From: Streptomyces marinisediminis
GTDB taxonomy: Bacteria; Actinomycetota; Actinomycetes; Streptomycetales; Streptomycetaceae
Assembly (NCBI RefSeq): GCF_026262575.1
Contig: NZ_JAPKFL010000011.1
Span: 62,001-126,000, forward strand
Length of the DNA: 64,000 bases
Direction of reading: 5' to 3'
Part shown: in pieces, positions 34,041 through 43,511 of the stretch
Numbering within the stretch: the stretch's first letter is position 1
How the letters are laid out: each line of letters opens with the position of its first letter
Notes under the pieces: model-generated
Seen by the model: only the letters and a program-made list of their open reading frames with translations
Told to the model about the DNA's origin: nothing
The model's database searches: none
Position numbers and translations under genes: made by a program

Positions 34041-37037
34041 GTGATAGGCAGCGAAGCACCGGTCCAGCAGAAAATCGTGTCGTATCTCGCGGGCATGGGT
34101 TGGAAGCCAGCCTCCCGACTGGAAATGGCGGCTATGCGCTCAGGGCGCATGGGCGAACCGATGGTCGAACCGCTCGTTGTCGATGCCCTACGGGCTCTGA
34201 ATGCAGGTCTGTCCGAACAGCAGGCATTGCAGATCACTGACCGCCTACGGCGGATCACCGATCCCGAGGTGTTCATCGAAGCACTGCGTGATGGAATCAC
34301 GCTGTCGTTCGGCGCCGACGAAAAGGCTCGCAGATTTACCGTCGTCGATTGGGAAGCCCCCGAGCGTAACACGTTCATCGTCACCACAGAGTTCGAACTG
34401 CGGACCGGGGCATTGCGGGAGCCCCGACTCGATGTCGTATGCCTCGTGAATGGGATTCCTCTCGCGCTCATCGAGATGAAAGCCCCTACCATCAAATGGC
34501 AGAAGGCTGCACGTGATTTCCGACAGTACTGGAGCGACGCTCCGGAGTTGGAGCGCTTCTCCGCCGTCTGCGTTGCCACGAATGGATTTCATTTCCGCTG
34601 CGCGCCTAGCGGCGCCCGAAAGCTCTCACAGTTTGCCGAGTGGAAGGACGCCTGGCCGCTCGAGGTTTCGGATGACCACCGGGAAATGGAGATCGGCCTG
34701 TTGGGGTTACTGCGGCCGCAGAACCTCGCAGATATCGCAGCGAACTTCATCGTCTTCGAGACTCGCGACGGTGTGACCATCAAGAAGCTAGCGCGCTATC
34801 AGCAATTCCGCGCCGCCAACAAGATCGTCCAGCGTGTCCTTGACGGTACGCATGACCGCGGCATTGTATGGCACACGCAGGGCTCAGGAAAGAGTCTGAC
34901 CATACTCTTTGCGGCTAGAAAGCTCCGCCGAGTTGGTTTGGGGAATCCGACCGTCTTCATTGTGATTGATCGCGTCGACCTCGACGACCAGATCAATGAG
35001 ACCTTCACCGCTGCCTCCTTCAAGGGAGTGGTTTCAGCGACGAGCAGAGCAAAGCTGCGCGAGCTCCTCGCATCGGATCACCGTGGCGCCATCATCACTA
35101 CCGTCGAGAAATTCGATGAGACGATGGATAAACTGGTCACCCGCGAGAATGTCATCGCGCTCGTCGATGAAGCCCACCGCACCCAAGAGGGCAAATTCGG
35201 CATCCGTATGCGAGCAGCACTTCCGAAGGCGAAATTGTTCGCCTTCACTGGGACGCCCATCGAGACCCGGGATCGGTCAACACGCCGTGCTTTCTCTCCC
35301 GAAATCAACGGTGTTTATGAGAATTACCTTGACGTCTACTCACCCAAGCAAGCCGTGGAAGATGGCGCGACCGTCGAAGTCCGCTACGAGTACCGGGGCG
35401 ACGAATGGGGGTTCAGCAGCGAAGACTTGGACGCGGCTTTCGACGCCTTCGCCGAGACCGAGGGTCTCACAGAAGCTGTGCGGGAACGAGTCAAGGCAGA
35501 TGCAGCTCGCTTGTCTATTGTCGCCAAGGCAACCGACCGGGTAGAAGCGATTGCCCGTGACATTGTCTCCTTCGTGCGTAACAGCACCGAACCGCAGGGC
35601 TTCAAGGCGCAACTCGTCGCTATCGATCGCGAGGCTTGCGCCGTGTACGCAGAGGCACTCCTTCGGCAGGGGATGCGGACAGAAGAAATCGCCGTCATCT
35701 ACACATCGGACCAAAAGACCGACACCACTGCATATCGAAGGTGGTATGCGAGCGAACAGTTGCGCCGACGCGGCGCACGGCAAGTCGGCTCGGCCAATTC
35801 ATCGACGGGTCTGGACGTAGCGGAGTCAAAGGCAAAGAAGCAGCTCATCGAGGAGTTCAAGAGCCCGACCCACCCGCTCAAACTCCTCATCGTTTGCGAT
35901 ATGCTGCTCACCGGTTTCGATGCTCCTATCGAGCAAGTCATGTTCCTCGACAAGCCGCTGAGGGGCGCCAAACTGCTTCAAGCGATCATGCGAACTAATC
36001 GCCCTTACCCGGGCAAGGATCGCGGCATCGTTATCGACTACGCGAACGTGTTCTCCAAGCTGCAGCAGGCATTCGTCGATTTCTCTCCAAGCGAGGTCGA
36101 ACTTGCCGTGCTCGACATGGAGGAATTGCGCAACAACTTCCCAGTCCGCATTGCGGAGGCGCTCGCCCTGGTGGCGGGAATGCCGACATCGCAAGATGAG
36201 TACGAGCAGATGCTGTGGCTCGTGCGCCGATTTACCGAAGACAGGGAAGCCTCGGATCTTTTCGAGGAACGGTTCAGGCTGACCCAGTCGGCCTACGAGG
36301 CGCTCGCACCGGATCCGGCCCTCGCCGACCACTTGGGCGATTACGGTCGCCTCGTGCGCCTGCGTGCACTGTGGCGCCACGGCGCGCGGCTTGACGACGT
36401 GGTTGACGACTTCGATCTCGACGAGTACGGCGCCCACACCCGGGCCCTCGTGCGCCAGGCCATCTCCCTAGAGAGACTGCGCCGCGAAGTTCCGGTCTAT
36501 CGTCTTGACGGTAGTTTTGTAGAGAGGATTCAGGAAAGCGCCGGTAACCCGGCAGAGAAAGCTGCGGTCGTTGAATCGGCAATCGAGTACGAAATCCGCG
36601 AGCGCGGCCAAGGAGACCCCGTGGCCCGATCGCTGGCCGAGCGACTCGAACGTCTACGCCGACGTAAGAGGGAATCCACCCAAGACACCCTGGACCTCCT
36701 CAATGGCCTGTTGCGCCTGTCCGGCCACTGGGCCGCAGAACAGGATGAAGCAGATTCTCTTGGCCTGTCCAAGCGGGCCCAGGGGTTCCTGTCGGTGGCC
36801 CGCGCAGGTGATGCCGTCGATCTGCCCGAGGACCAACTATTGGACCTTGCTCACCGAATCGACGCAGTCGTCGAAGCCAACGCAACATTCCCTGAATGGA
36901 TTGACCGAGACGACATCCTTCGGGACGTTCGGCGCGAAATCATCGGCCTGTTGTTCAGGGACGACACCACAAAGGCACTGGCCACAACAGCCTTTGTTGA
37001 TGACGTCATTTCCGTCGCGATAGCTGCAGCCCGATGA
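34041..37037 (+). CDS. hsdR: type I restriction endonuclease/translocase subunit
   Basis: 998 residues. The N-terminal nuclease domain has the PD-(D/E)xK pattern: Asp in RLDVVC (about 130) and LIEMK (about 144-148). The SF2 motor follows: Walker A GSGKS (from 281), DEAH box in LVDEAHRTQEGKFG (about 376), and TGTP. The C-terminal helical region binds the methyltransferase core. It translocates and cuts DNA lacking the methyl mark. GTG 34041 follows AAGGGTG. The gene is 54 bases after hsdS and overlaps the metallohydrolase start by four bases. All major motifs are intact. Confidence 0.9.
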   Translation: MIGSEAPVQQKIVSYLAGMGWKPASRLEMAAMRSGRMGEPMVEPLVVDALRALNAGLSEQQALQITDRLRRITDPEVFIEALRDGITLSFGADEKARRFTVVDWEAPERNTFIVTTEFELRTGALREPRLDVVCLVNGIPLALIEMKAPTIKWQKAARDFRQYWSDAPELERFSAVCVATNGFHFRCAPSGARKLSQFAEWKDAWPLEVSDDHREMEIGLLGLLRPQNLADIAANFIVFETRDGVTIKKLARYQQFRAANKIVQRVLDGTHDRGIVWHTQGSGKSLTILFAARKLRRVGLGNPTVFIVIDRVDLDDQINETFTAASFKGVVSATSRAKLRELLASDHRGAIITTVEKFDETMDKLVTRENVIALVDEAHRTQEGKFGIRMRAALPKAKLFAFTGTPIETRDRSTRRAFSPEINGVYENYLDVYSPKQAVEDGATVEVRYEYRGDEWGFSSEDLDAAFDAFAETEGLTEAVRERVKADAARLSIVAKATDRVEAIARDIVSFVRNSTEPQGFKAQLVAIDREACAVYAEALLRQGMRTEEIAVIYTSDQKTDTTAYRRWYASEQLRRRGARQVGSANSSTGLDVAESKAKKQLIEEFKSPTHPLKLLIVCDMLLTGFDAPIEQVMFLDKPLRGAKLLQAIMRTNRPYPGKDRGIVIDYANVFSKLQQAFVDFSPSEVELAVLDMEELRNNFPVRIAEALALVAGMPTSQDEYEQMLWLVRRFTEDREASDLFEERFRLTQSAYEALAPDPALADHLGDYGRLVRLRALWRHGARLDDVVDDFDLDEYGAHTRALVRQAISLERLRREVPVYRLDGSFVERIQESAGNPAEKAAVVESAIEYEIRERGQGDPVARSLAERLERLRRRKRESTQDTLDLLNGLLRLSGHWAAEQDEADSLGLSKRAQGFLSVARAGDAVDLPEDQLLDLAHRIDAVVEANATFPEWIDRDDILRDVRREIIGLLFRDDTTKALATTAFVDDVISVAIAAAR

Positions 37038-37792
37038 GCTCCAACAAGAATCAGTTCCGTCGATCACAGTCCATTCACCTTGGTAACGAAACACTGATCA
37101 TTCAGGTTCGGGAGTCAACCAGGGTCCGCGGCATGCGCCTGGTAATGAGCCCACGAAGACCAGCCGAACTCATCGTCCCCGAGAAGACGAGCAGTACCGA
37201 TGTAAGTCGGTTCCTCCAACAAAAACATAAATGGGTTGCAGAGAAACACGCGCTGATTCAGTCGTTTCGAGCACGCCCGGCAGAACTAGACCTTGAGCAG
37301 CCATCTGTCGTCTGGCTGCTGGGCAGGCCACGACAGATCCAGCATGCCCCTACTTCTCGCACTTCGGTTCGTCCAGATGGTCAGCGGTTGATGGTGGGCG
37401 GAAATCCAGCCGAGGCTGCAGCCGCCATCGAACGTTGGTACCGCAGAAAATCCCGTCAACACGCTCAGGATCTCCTGGAGCGTCACGCGAAGCGATTGGG
37501 TTTGGAATTCCGTAACATCACAATCCGAGATCAGCAAACCCGCTGGGGATCATGCTCAGCCAGCCGGAACCTCTCCTTTTCGTGGCGGTTGATCATGGCA
37601 CCACCCGAAGTATTCGACTACGTGGCCGTCCATGAACTTTGCCACCTCAGGGAGCCAAACCATTCCAAGGCGTTCTGGCGCCTCCTTGATGTGGCACAAC
37701 CCACGTGGCCGGACGCAGCAGAGTGGCTACGTCGACATGGGCAGGAACTTCGCTCCTACAACCCACGGGCAGTTATCGACGGATCAATGTGA
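37034..37792 (+). CDS. YgjP/SprT-like zinc metallohydrolase of the restriction operon
   Basis: 252 residues. The zinc-binding HELCHL lies at residues 200-205 and a third His in EPNHSKAFW follows. QTRWGSCSASRNLSFSWRL, just upstream, is the usual core of the YgjP family (DUF45). Proteins of this family are often encoded in type I restriction operons. Their role there is not established. The gene overlaps hsdR by four bases, so its level is tied to that of the complex. Confidence 0.8.
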   Translation: MSSNKNQFRRSQSIHLGNETLIIQVRESTRVRGMRLVMSPRRPAELIVPEKTSSTDVSRFLQQKHKWVAEKHALIQSFRARPAELDLEQPSVVWLLGRPRQIQHAPTSRTSVRPDGQRLMVGGNPAEAAAAIERWYRRKSRQHAQDLLERHAKRLGLEFRNITIRDQQTRWGSCSASRNLSFSWRLIMAPPEVFDYVAVHELCHLREPNHSKAFWRLLDVAQPTWPDAAEWLRRHGQELRSYNPRAVIDGSM

Positions 37793-37960
37793 GGCGATGG
37801 TCGATGGCGTCTCTTCGATGTCTGTGATCGACGCGGCTGGTTGACCCCCCGAAGTTCACGCAGGGTCGGCATGCCGACTGTGAGGAGATGAGCAACGGCA
37901 CCCCGGCCGCGGAGGAGCGGGATCGCGGCCCGGGTTACTGCGGTGGTGGATCACGCTATG

Positions 37961-38148
37961 GTGCTCCCTGCACCCGCGGGGGTGGCGCCTGCTTGCTGTA
38001 CCCGACGACGTGCTTTCCCACCCCAGCGGGGGTGGCTCCTCGGCTCTTCCGGCAGACATGGCACTGTGAGTGGATCCCTGCAGCTGCGGGGGTGGTCCCT
38101 AGGAGGACGGATCGTCCAGGTGCTCCCCGCGACTGCGGGGTTGACCCG
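37961..38148 (+). CRISPR. degenerate mini-array, four diverged repeats
   Basis: Four units resemble the main-array repeat but differ in sequence: 37961-37989 (GTGCTCCCTGCACCCGCGG...), 38010-38039 (GTGCTTTCCCACCCC...), 38070-38099 (GTGGATCCCTGCAGC...) and 38120-38148 (GTGCTCCCCGCGACTG...). The GC-rich core CGGGGGTGG is kept in the first three. Spacing is irregular: 20, 30 and 20 bases between units, against 32 in the main array. It lies upstream of cas3-cse1 in the same orientation. It is most likely an old, inactive array or repeat-derived DNA. Confidence 0.55.
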
Positions 38149-38160
38149 GCACTTGCCGCT

Positions 38161-38204
38161 GACGAGCCATCGTCCTAGTTGTGCAACTAGGAGGATGGCT
38201 CGTC
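38161..38204 (+). terminator. 21-base near-perfect hairpin
   Basis: GACGAGCCATCGTCCTAGTTG (38161-38181) pairs with CAACTAGGAGGATGGCTCGTC (38184-38204), with one mismatch and a two-base loop. It follows the hsd operon and the mini-array. A terminator or a remnant of a small mobile sequence could explain it. Confidence 0.5.
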
Positions 38205-38389
38205 AAAGCCGAGGCATGAACTAGTCCCACACATGTGAGGCCCCGGGAGCTGCTACCGTCAAGCTGACGCTCCGTCACGCACGGATCCGAGCCAAGTAAG
38301 AGCCGGGCCCGTGCGCCTCACGTTGCCGCGCGAGGGACGGACCCGGCTTGCCCCGCCAGTCCATTAGCAAGACGAAGGAGATTCTACCC

Positions 38390-38575
38390 GTGAGTACCGG
38401 AAATGTGCCTACTGCCCCGCCTGCGGCTGGACCAGGCCCTGGGAGCTACGGCCTACTGATGGCACTGGTTGCCGCCTGCACGACCGCTCCCTCCGCACAC
38501 GCGCCCGCGGCATGTAGTGCTGTCGTGGTGATCGTGGTCCTGATCCGGCTGATGCCGAGGAGGCGCTGGTCCTGA
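38390..38575 (+). CDS. small membrane protein of unknown function
   Basis: 61 residues from GTG, with GAAGGAG nine bases before. A Pro/Gly-rich N-terminus precedes a helix SYGLLMALVAACTTAP and a second hydrophobic segment (ACSAVVVIVVLIRLM), with a basic C-terminus. It may be an accessory of the CRISPR locus or an unrelated small gene. No family was recognised. Confidence 0.45.
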   Translation: MSTGNVPTAPPAAGPGPGSYGLLMALVAACTTAPSAHAPAACSAVVVIVVLIRLMPRRRWS

Positions 38576-38719
38576 GTCACGCGGAGGGCATCCTTCTTCG
38601 GCACCGCCCGGCGGATGGAAGCCCTCCGTCGTCTCGTCGCTAATAACTGGCGAGCCTCTCATCATTCCGCCCCTCGGCGTGGGGCCATATCGAACTACCG
38701 CCTCACAGGAGGCACAGGC

Positions 38720-41700
38720 ATGTTTCATCCCTCCGTGGTTCCACATCCCATTGACGGCAGTACACCGTTCGCTCGGCTGTCGCCGGCCGCGCTCACAGCA
38801 TGGGCGAAGCACGATCGAAAGACGGAGGGCTGGCTTCCGCTCTGGCGGCACATGGCGGACAGCGCAGGAGTCGCCGGGAAGCTATGGGAGCACTGGGTGC
38901 CCCGCTCGACCAAGGAGTTGATCTCCGAGTCACTGCCGGGCGGGGAGAGGGACGCCTCCAAGCTCCTGCGCTTCCTAGCGGCGGCCCACGACAGCGGGAA
39001 GGCCACGCCGGCTTTCGCTTGCCAGGTCGAGCCCCTGGCCGATCGTATGCGGGACCTCGGGCTCGGCATGCCCCTGCGCAGTGATTACGGGCTGGACCGA
39101 CGTTTGGCGCCACATGCTCTGGCCGGCCAACTCCTGCTGCAGGAATGGATGGCGGAGCGGTTCGGGCTGGCCAAGCGAGCTTCCGGGCAGCTGGCCGTCG
39201 TCGCTGGGGGTCATCACGGGACGCCTCCCGAGCACCAGCAGATCCACGATCTCCAGCTTCGTCCGCACCTGCTGCGGCACCCGGGGCCGAGCGAAGAAGT
39301 CTGGCGCAGGGTCCAGTACGAACTGATGGACGGGTGTGCAGACCTGGCGGGGGTGAGGCAACGGTTGCCGGAGTGGGGGAGCGTGCGGTTGCCGCAGCCC
39401 GCACAGGTGATCCTGACGGCGCTGGTGATCATGTCCGACTGGATCGCGAGCGCCCCGGAACTTTTCCCCTACGACCCCGACAGCTGGCAACCCGTCGGCC
39501 CGATCGGTGAACGGCGTCGGCTGCAGGCGGCTTGGAACGGACTCGACCTACCGACGCCCTGGGCGCCCGCGTTGCCACAGGAGTCGACTGGGGAGCTGTT
39601 CGCGAAGCGATTCCCCAAGCTGAGGGGCGCGAAGGGGCGGCCGGTCCAGGAGGAGGCGGTCCACATGGCACGTTCCATGCCGACGGCCGGACTGCTGATG
39701 ATCGAGGCCCCGATGGGGGAGGGGAAGACGGAGGCAGCCCTCGCCGCGGCAGAGATCCTCGCCGCGCGTACAGGTGCCGGGGGCCTACTGATTGCGCTGC
39801 CCACACGGGCAACGAGCGACGCCATGTTCTCCCGGCTGATGAACTGGGTGGACCAGTTGCCACAGAGTGACGAAACGCCTCGTTCCGTCGTCCTCGCCCA
39901 CGCCAAGGCGGCACTCAACGATCGTTGGGCGGGCCTGCTGCGGAAGGGGCGCCGATCCATCGCCGCAGTTGATCCGGGCGGTGAGGAGCGCCTCGATGAA
40001 GTGCGGGCGACGCGCGCGCGACCGGCCGAACTTCACGCCCATCAGTGGCTGCGAGGGCGGAAGAAGCAGCTCTTGGCGTCGTTCGCGGTGGGCACCATCG
40101 ACCAGGTGCTGCTCGCCGCGCTGAAGAGCCGGCACCTGGCGCTGCGGCATTTGGCAGTGGCGGGCAAGGTCGTCGTCATCGACGAAGTACACGCCTATGA
40201 CGCTTACATGGGTCGGTATCTGGATCGAGCCCTCGAATGGTTGGCGGCGTACCGGGTGCCGGTCGTGCTGCTCTCCGCGACCCTTCCGGCCGCGCGCAGG
40301 CGCAGCCTGGCCGCCGCCTACGCAGGCTCGGGGGGCGCGGAGGTGGAGATGGGGGCGGATGCCTACCCCCTGATCACAGCTGTCACCCCGGACCATCCGG
40401 CTCTCACGGCTCGACCCGCGTCCGGCTCTGGGCGCCGGGTGGATGTGATGGTGGAGCGCCTCGACGACGACGTGACGGTGTTGGCGGACCGGTTGGCGGC
40501 GGACCTCGCCGAGGGGGGGTGTGCTCTGATCGTCCGCAATACGGTCGACCGGGTGCTGGAAGCCGCCGAGGTCTTGCGGAAGCGGTTCGGCGACGATGCG
40601 GTGACAGTGGCTCACTCCCGCTTCCTGGCCGCCGACCGGGCGGCGAAGGATATCGAGTTGCTGCAACGGTTCGGCCCGGGGAACGACCAGCGCCCGGAGA
40701 AGCACGTGGTGGTGGCAAGCCAGGTGGTGGAGCAGTCGCTCGACGTGGACTTCGATCTGCTGGTCACCGATCTCGCCCCGGTGGACCTGGTGCTGCAGCG
40801 GATGGGGCGACTGCACCGGCATCCACGGCGACGGCCCCCACGTCTGGCCCAAGCGCGCTGCCTGGTGACCGGCGTGGACTGGTCGGCTAAGCCGTCCTCA
40901 CCCGTCAAGGGGTCACTCGCGGTCTATCAGGGTGCGTACACCCTGCTGCGATCCCTGGCCGTTCTCGGCCCCCACCTGGACGGAAGCCCGCTGCGGCTTC
41001 CCAGCGACATCAGCCCGCTGGTGCAGAGGGCCTACGGCGAGGAGGAGGTCGGGCCGGAGTCGTGGGCGGGGGAGCTGGACGAGGCGCGGGTGAAGCACCT
41101 CAGGTTGCTCACGGAGAAGAGGGAGAAGGCGGAGGGGTTTCTCCTGGACTCGGTGCGCCGACCAGGCCGGCCTGTGTACGGATGGTTGGAGGCGCACGCC
41201 GGGGATGCGGACGACAGCCGCGAGGGTCGCGCCCAGGTACGTGACAGCGAGCAGACCCTGGAGGTGTTGGTCGTCCAGCGTCGCGCGGATGGGCGGTTGA
41301 CCACCGTGCCCTGGTTGGACGGTGGCAAGGAGGGCGGGCGAGGCGGTTTGGAGCTGCCCACCGACTTTCCACCGAGCCGTCGCGCGGCCGAAGCGGTCGC
41401 TGCGAGCGCCCTCACCTTGCCTGGGCGGTTCGGCAAGCCTTGGCTGATCGACCGCACCATTGAAGAGTTGGAGCGCTTCCTGGTCCCGGCCTGGCAGGTG
41501 AAGGAGTGCCCCTGGCTTGCAGGGGAACTGCTTCTCGTTCTCGACGAGCGTTGTCAGACCCGCCTGGCAGGCTTTGACCTCGCGTACAGCCCAGTCGACG
41601 GACTCCGGGTTACCTCCCCCGGCGTGCCCGCGAACAATTCCGGACCGACCGAGGACGTATCCGGGCAGAGAGAGAGCGGCCCAAGTGAGCAGCACAGGTG

Positions 41701-43468
41701 TGATCGGGAATCGTCGGTGGTGGTCTCGGTTAGCGGCACTCCCGCACCGGGGGATTGCGCGGGGGGAGAGTCGGTGATCACTGGGAAGGCGGCGACGACA
41801 AAGCCTTCATCGTTCGATCTGGTCTCCGCCCCATGGCTGCCCGTGCAACGTCTCGACGGGAAGGTCGAGGAGCTGTCCCTGCTCGACGTCTTCGCTCAGG
41901 CGGACGACCTGCGCCGCCTGGTGGGCGACGTGCCTACGCAAGAGTTGGCCCTGCTGCGTCTGCTGCTGGCGATCGTTTACGACGCGCTGGACGGCCCCGC
42001 TGAGATCGAGGACTGGGAGGATCTCTGGCTTTCGGCTGATCCCTTCTCCCCCATCACGGGCTACCTCGACCGCTACCGGGAACGCTTTGACCTGCTCCAC
42101 CCCGTGCAGCCGTTCTACCAGGTGGCTGAGTTGTCCACAGCGAAGAACGAACTGGGTCCGCTCAGCCGAATCGTCGCCGACGTCCCCGTCGGCAACGCGC
42201 TGTTCTCCATGCGGCGTCCGGGAGTCGACCGACTGGCTTACGCAGAGGCCGCACGGTGGTTGGTCCACACCCACGCCTACGACACCTCCGGCATCAAATC
42301 CGCGATGGTGGGTGACGAGAAGCGGGCCAAGGCCGGAAAGGTCTACCCCCTGGGCGTGGGTTCCTTGGGCAACCTGGGTGGGGTCTTCGCGGAAGGCTCC
42401 ACTCTCCGGGAAACGCTGCTGCTCAACCTCATCGCCTTCGAGGACGCGTACGTGCAATCGGAGGACCACGAGGAGGATCTGCCCGTGTGGCGGCGTCCTC
42501 CGCTGGGCCCTGCACCGCGCGAGTGTGGCCCTGGTGGGGGCGGCCCCAGCGGTCTGCGAGACCTCTACACCTGGCAGTCCAGGAGGGTCAGGATGCACTC
42601 CGAGAACGGGGGGATCACCGGCGTGGTCCTCGGTTACGGCGACCCGCTCGCCCTGTCCGCCCCGTGGAAAGTGGAGCCGATGTCGGGCTGGCGCCGCAGC
42701 CCGACACAGGAGAAGAAGCAGGGCCGGGTTCCGGTGTACACACCACGGCCGCATGATCCGAGCCGGGCGGCTTGGCGTGGACTGGGCGCGCTGCTGCCTG
42801 CCAGGCAACAGGGGGCGGATGCCGGCAACCGAGACGAGCCCGCGGCTGGCCTGCGCCCCGGAGTGGCCGGATGGTTCGCCCAGGTCATCACCTCTACTGA
42901 GATCGCCCCGGACACGCTGATCCGGCTTCGACTGGTCGGAGCGGTGTACGGAACGCAGCAGTCCGTGGTGGACGAGATCGTGGACGACTCCGTGGTCATG
43001 CCGGTGATCACTCTGCACGAGGGGAACCCGGTGTATGGCGCTGCTGCGGTGGACGCAGTACACGAGGCGGAGTCGGCAGTGGCCGCTCTGGGCCAACTCG
43101 CCGGGAACCTGGCCCGGGCTGCTGGCACAGATCCCCGCTCGTCCATCGACACCGCCCGTGATTTGGGTTTCGGAACGCTGGACGGGCCGTACCGTGCCTG
43201 GCTCGAAGATCTGCTGGCCTACCCCGACCTGCCCACGGCACGTCAGGAGTGGCGGAACACAGTTCGCCGGCACGTTTCGCGGCTCGCCCGTCAGCTTCTG
43301 GCTTCCGCGGGTCCTGCCGCCAATGAGGGTCGGATGACTGACCTTCCCGGCGTCGGTGTCCGGTTGATGGACGCGGGCCGCGCCCACAACTGGTTCACCA
43401 GCCATTTGAACAAGGTGCTGGCACCGGCCGGGAACCGGCCCACCGACGGTGATCGAACACCCCATTGA
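38720..43468 (+). CDS. cas3-cse1: Cas3-Cse1 fusion protein of type I-E CRISPR
   Basis: 1582 residues. The Cas3 part has an HD nuclease (AAAHDSGKATPAF with H90/D91, GGHHG). Its SF2 helicase has PMGEGKTEAAL (about 330), VIDEVHAYD (about 487), SATLP and QRMGRLHRH. A poorly ordered linker of about 60 residues (970-1030) follows. The Cse1 (CasA) part starts at FDLVSAPWLPV (residue 1032) and runs to the end. Both parts are of full length. Cas3-Cse1 fusions are known in some Streptomyces. The fusion ties target cleavage directly to Cascade. AGGAGG precedes the ATG. See the internal start at 41774. Confidence 0.9.
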   Translation: MFHPSVVPHPIDGSTPFARLSPAALTAWAKHDRKTEGWLPLWRHMADSAGVAGKLWEHWVPRSTKELISESLPGGERDASKLLRFLAAAHDSGKATPAFACQVEPLADRMRDLGLGMPLRSDYGLDRRLAPHALAGQLLLQEWMAERFGLAKRASGQLAVVAGGHHGTPPEHQQIHDLQLRPHLLRHPGPSEEVWRRVQYELMDGCADLAGVRQRLPEWGSVRLPQPAQVILTALVIMSDWIASAPELFPYDPDSWQPVGPIGERRRLQAAWNGLDLPTPWAPALPQESTGELFAKRFPKLRGAKGRPVQEEAVHMARSMPTAGLLMIEAPMGEGKTEAALAAAEILAARTGAGGLLIALPTRATSDAMFSRLMNWVDQLPQSDETPRSVVLAHAKAALNDRWAGLLRKGRRSIAAVDPGGEERLDEVRATRARPAELHAHQWLRGRKKQLLASFAVGTIDQVLLAALKSRHLALRHLAVAGKVVVIDEVHAYDAYMGRYLDRALEWLAAYRVPVVLLSATLPAARRRSLAAAYAGSGGAEVEMGADAYPLITAVTPDHPALTARPASGSGRRVDVMVERLDDDVTVLADRLAADLAEGGCALIVRNTVDRVLEAAEVLRKRFGDDAVTVAHSRFLAADRAAKDIELLQRFGPGNDQRPEKHVVVASQVVEQSLDVDFDLLVTDLAPVDLVLQRMGRLHRHPRRRPPRLAQARCLVTGVDWSAKPSSPVKGSLAVYQGAYTLLRSLAVLGPHLDGSPLRLPSDISPLVQRAYGEEEVGPESWAGELDEARVKHLRLLTEKREKAEGFLLDSVRRPGRPVYGWLEAHAGDADDSREGRAQVRDSEQTLEVLVVQRRADGRLTTVPWLDGGKEGGRGGLELPTDFPPSRRAAEAVAASALTLPGRFGKPWLIDRTIEELERFLVPAWQVKECPWLAGELLLVLDERCQTRLAGFDLAYSPVDGLRVTSPGVPANNSGPTEDVSGQRESGPSEQHRCDRESSVVVSVSGTPAPGDCAGGESVITGKAATTKPSSFDLVSAPWLPVQRLDGKVEELSLLDVFAQADDLRRLVGDVPTQELALLRLLLAIVYDALDGPAEIEDWEDLWLSADPFSPITGYLDRYRERFDLLHPVQPFYQVAELSTAKNELGPLSRIVADVPVGNALFSMRRPGVDRLAYAEAARWLVHTHAYDTSGIKSAMVGDEKRAKAGKVYPLGVGSLGNLGGVFAEGSTLRETLLLNLIAFEDAYVQSEDHEEDLPVWRRPPLGPAPRECGPGGGGPSGLRDLYTWQSRRVRMHSENGGITGVVLGYGDPLALSAPWKVEPMSGWRRSPTQEKKQGRVPVYTPRPHDPSRAAWRGLGALLPARQQGADAGNRDEPAAGLRPGVAGWFAQVITSTEIAPDTLIRLRLVGAVYGTQQSVVDEIVDDSVVMPVITLHEGNPVYGAAAVDAVHEAESAVAALGQLAGNLARAAGTDPRSSIDTARDLGFGTLDGPYRAWLEDLLAYPDLPTARQEWRNTVRRHVSRLARQLLASAGPAANEGRMTDLPGVGVRLMDAGRAHNWFTSHLNKVLAPAGNRPTDGDRTPH
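41765..41776 (+). promoter_or_regulatory. internal ribosome binding site and GTG at the Cse1 boundary
   Basis: GGAG at 41765-41768, inside a run of six G, is followed five bases later by GTG 41774-41776, in frame with cas3-cse1. Translation from here would give a 564-residue protein beginning 13 residues before the Cse1 domain. The position is where a separate cse1 gene would start. Confidence 0.45.
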
Positions 43469-43511
43469 GCAGGCCGGGCACGTCCCAGGACAACCGTACG
43501 GAGAGCGCATC

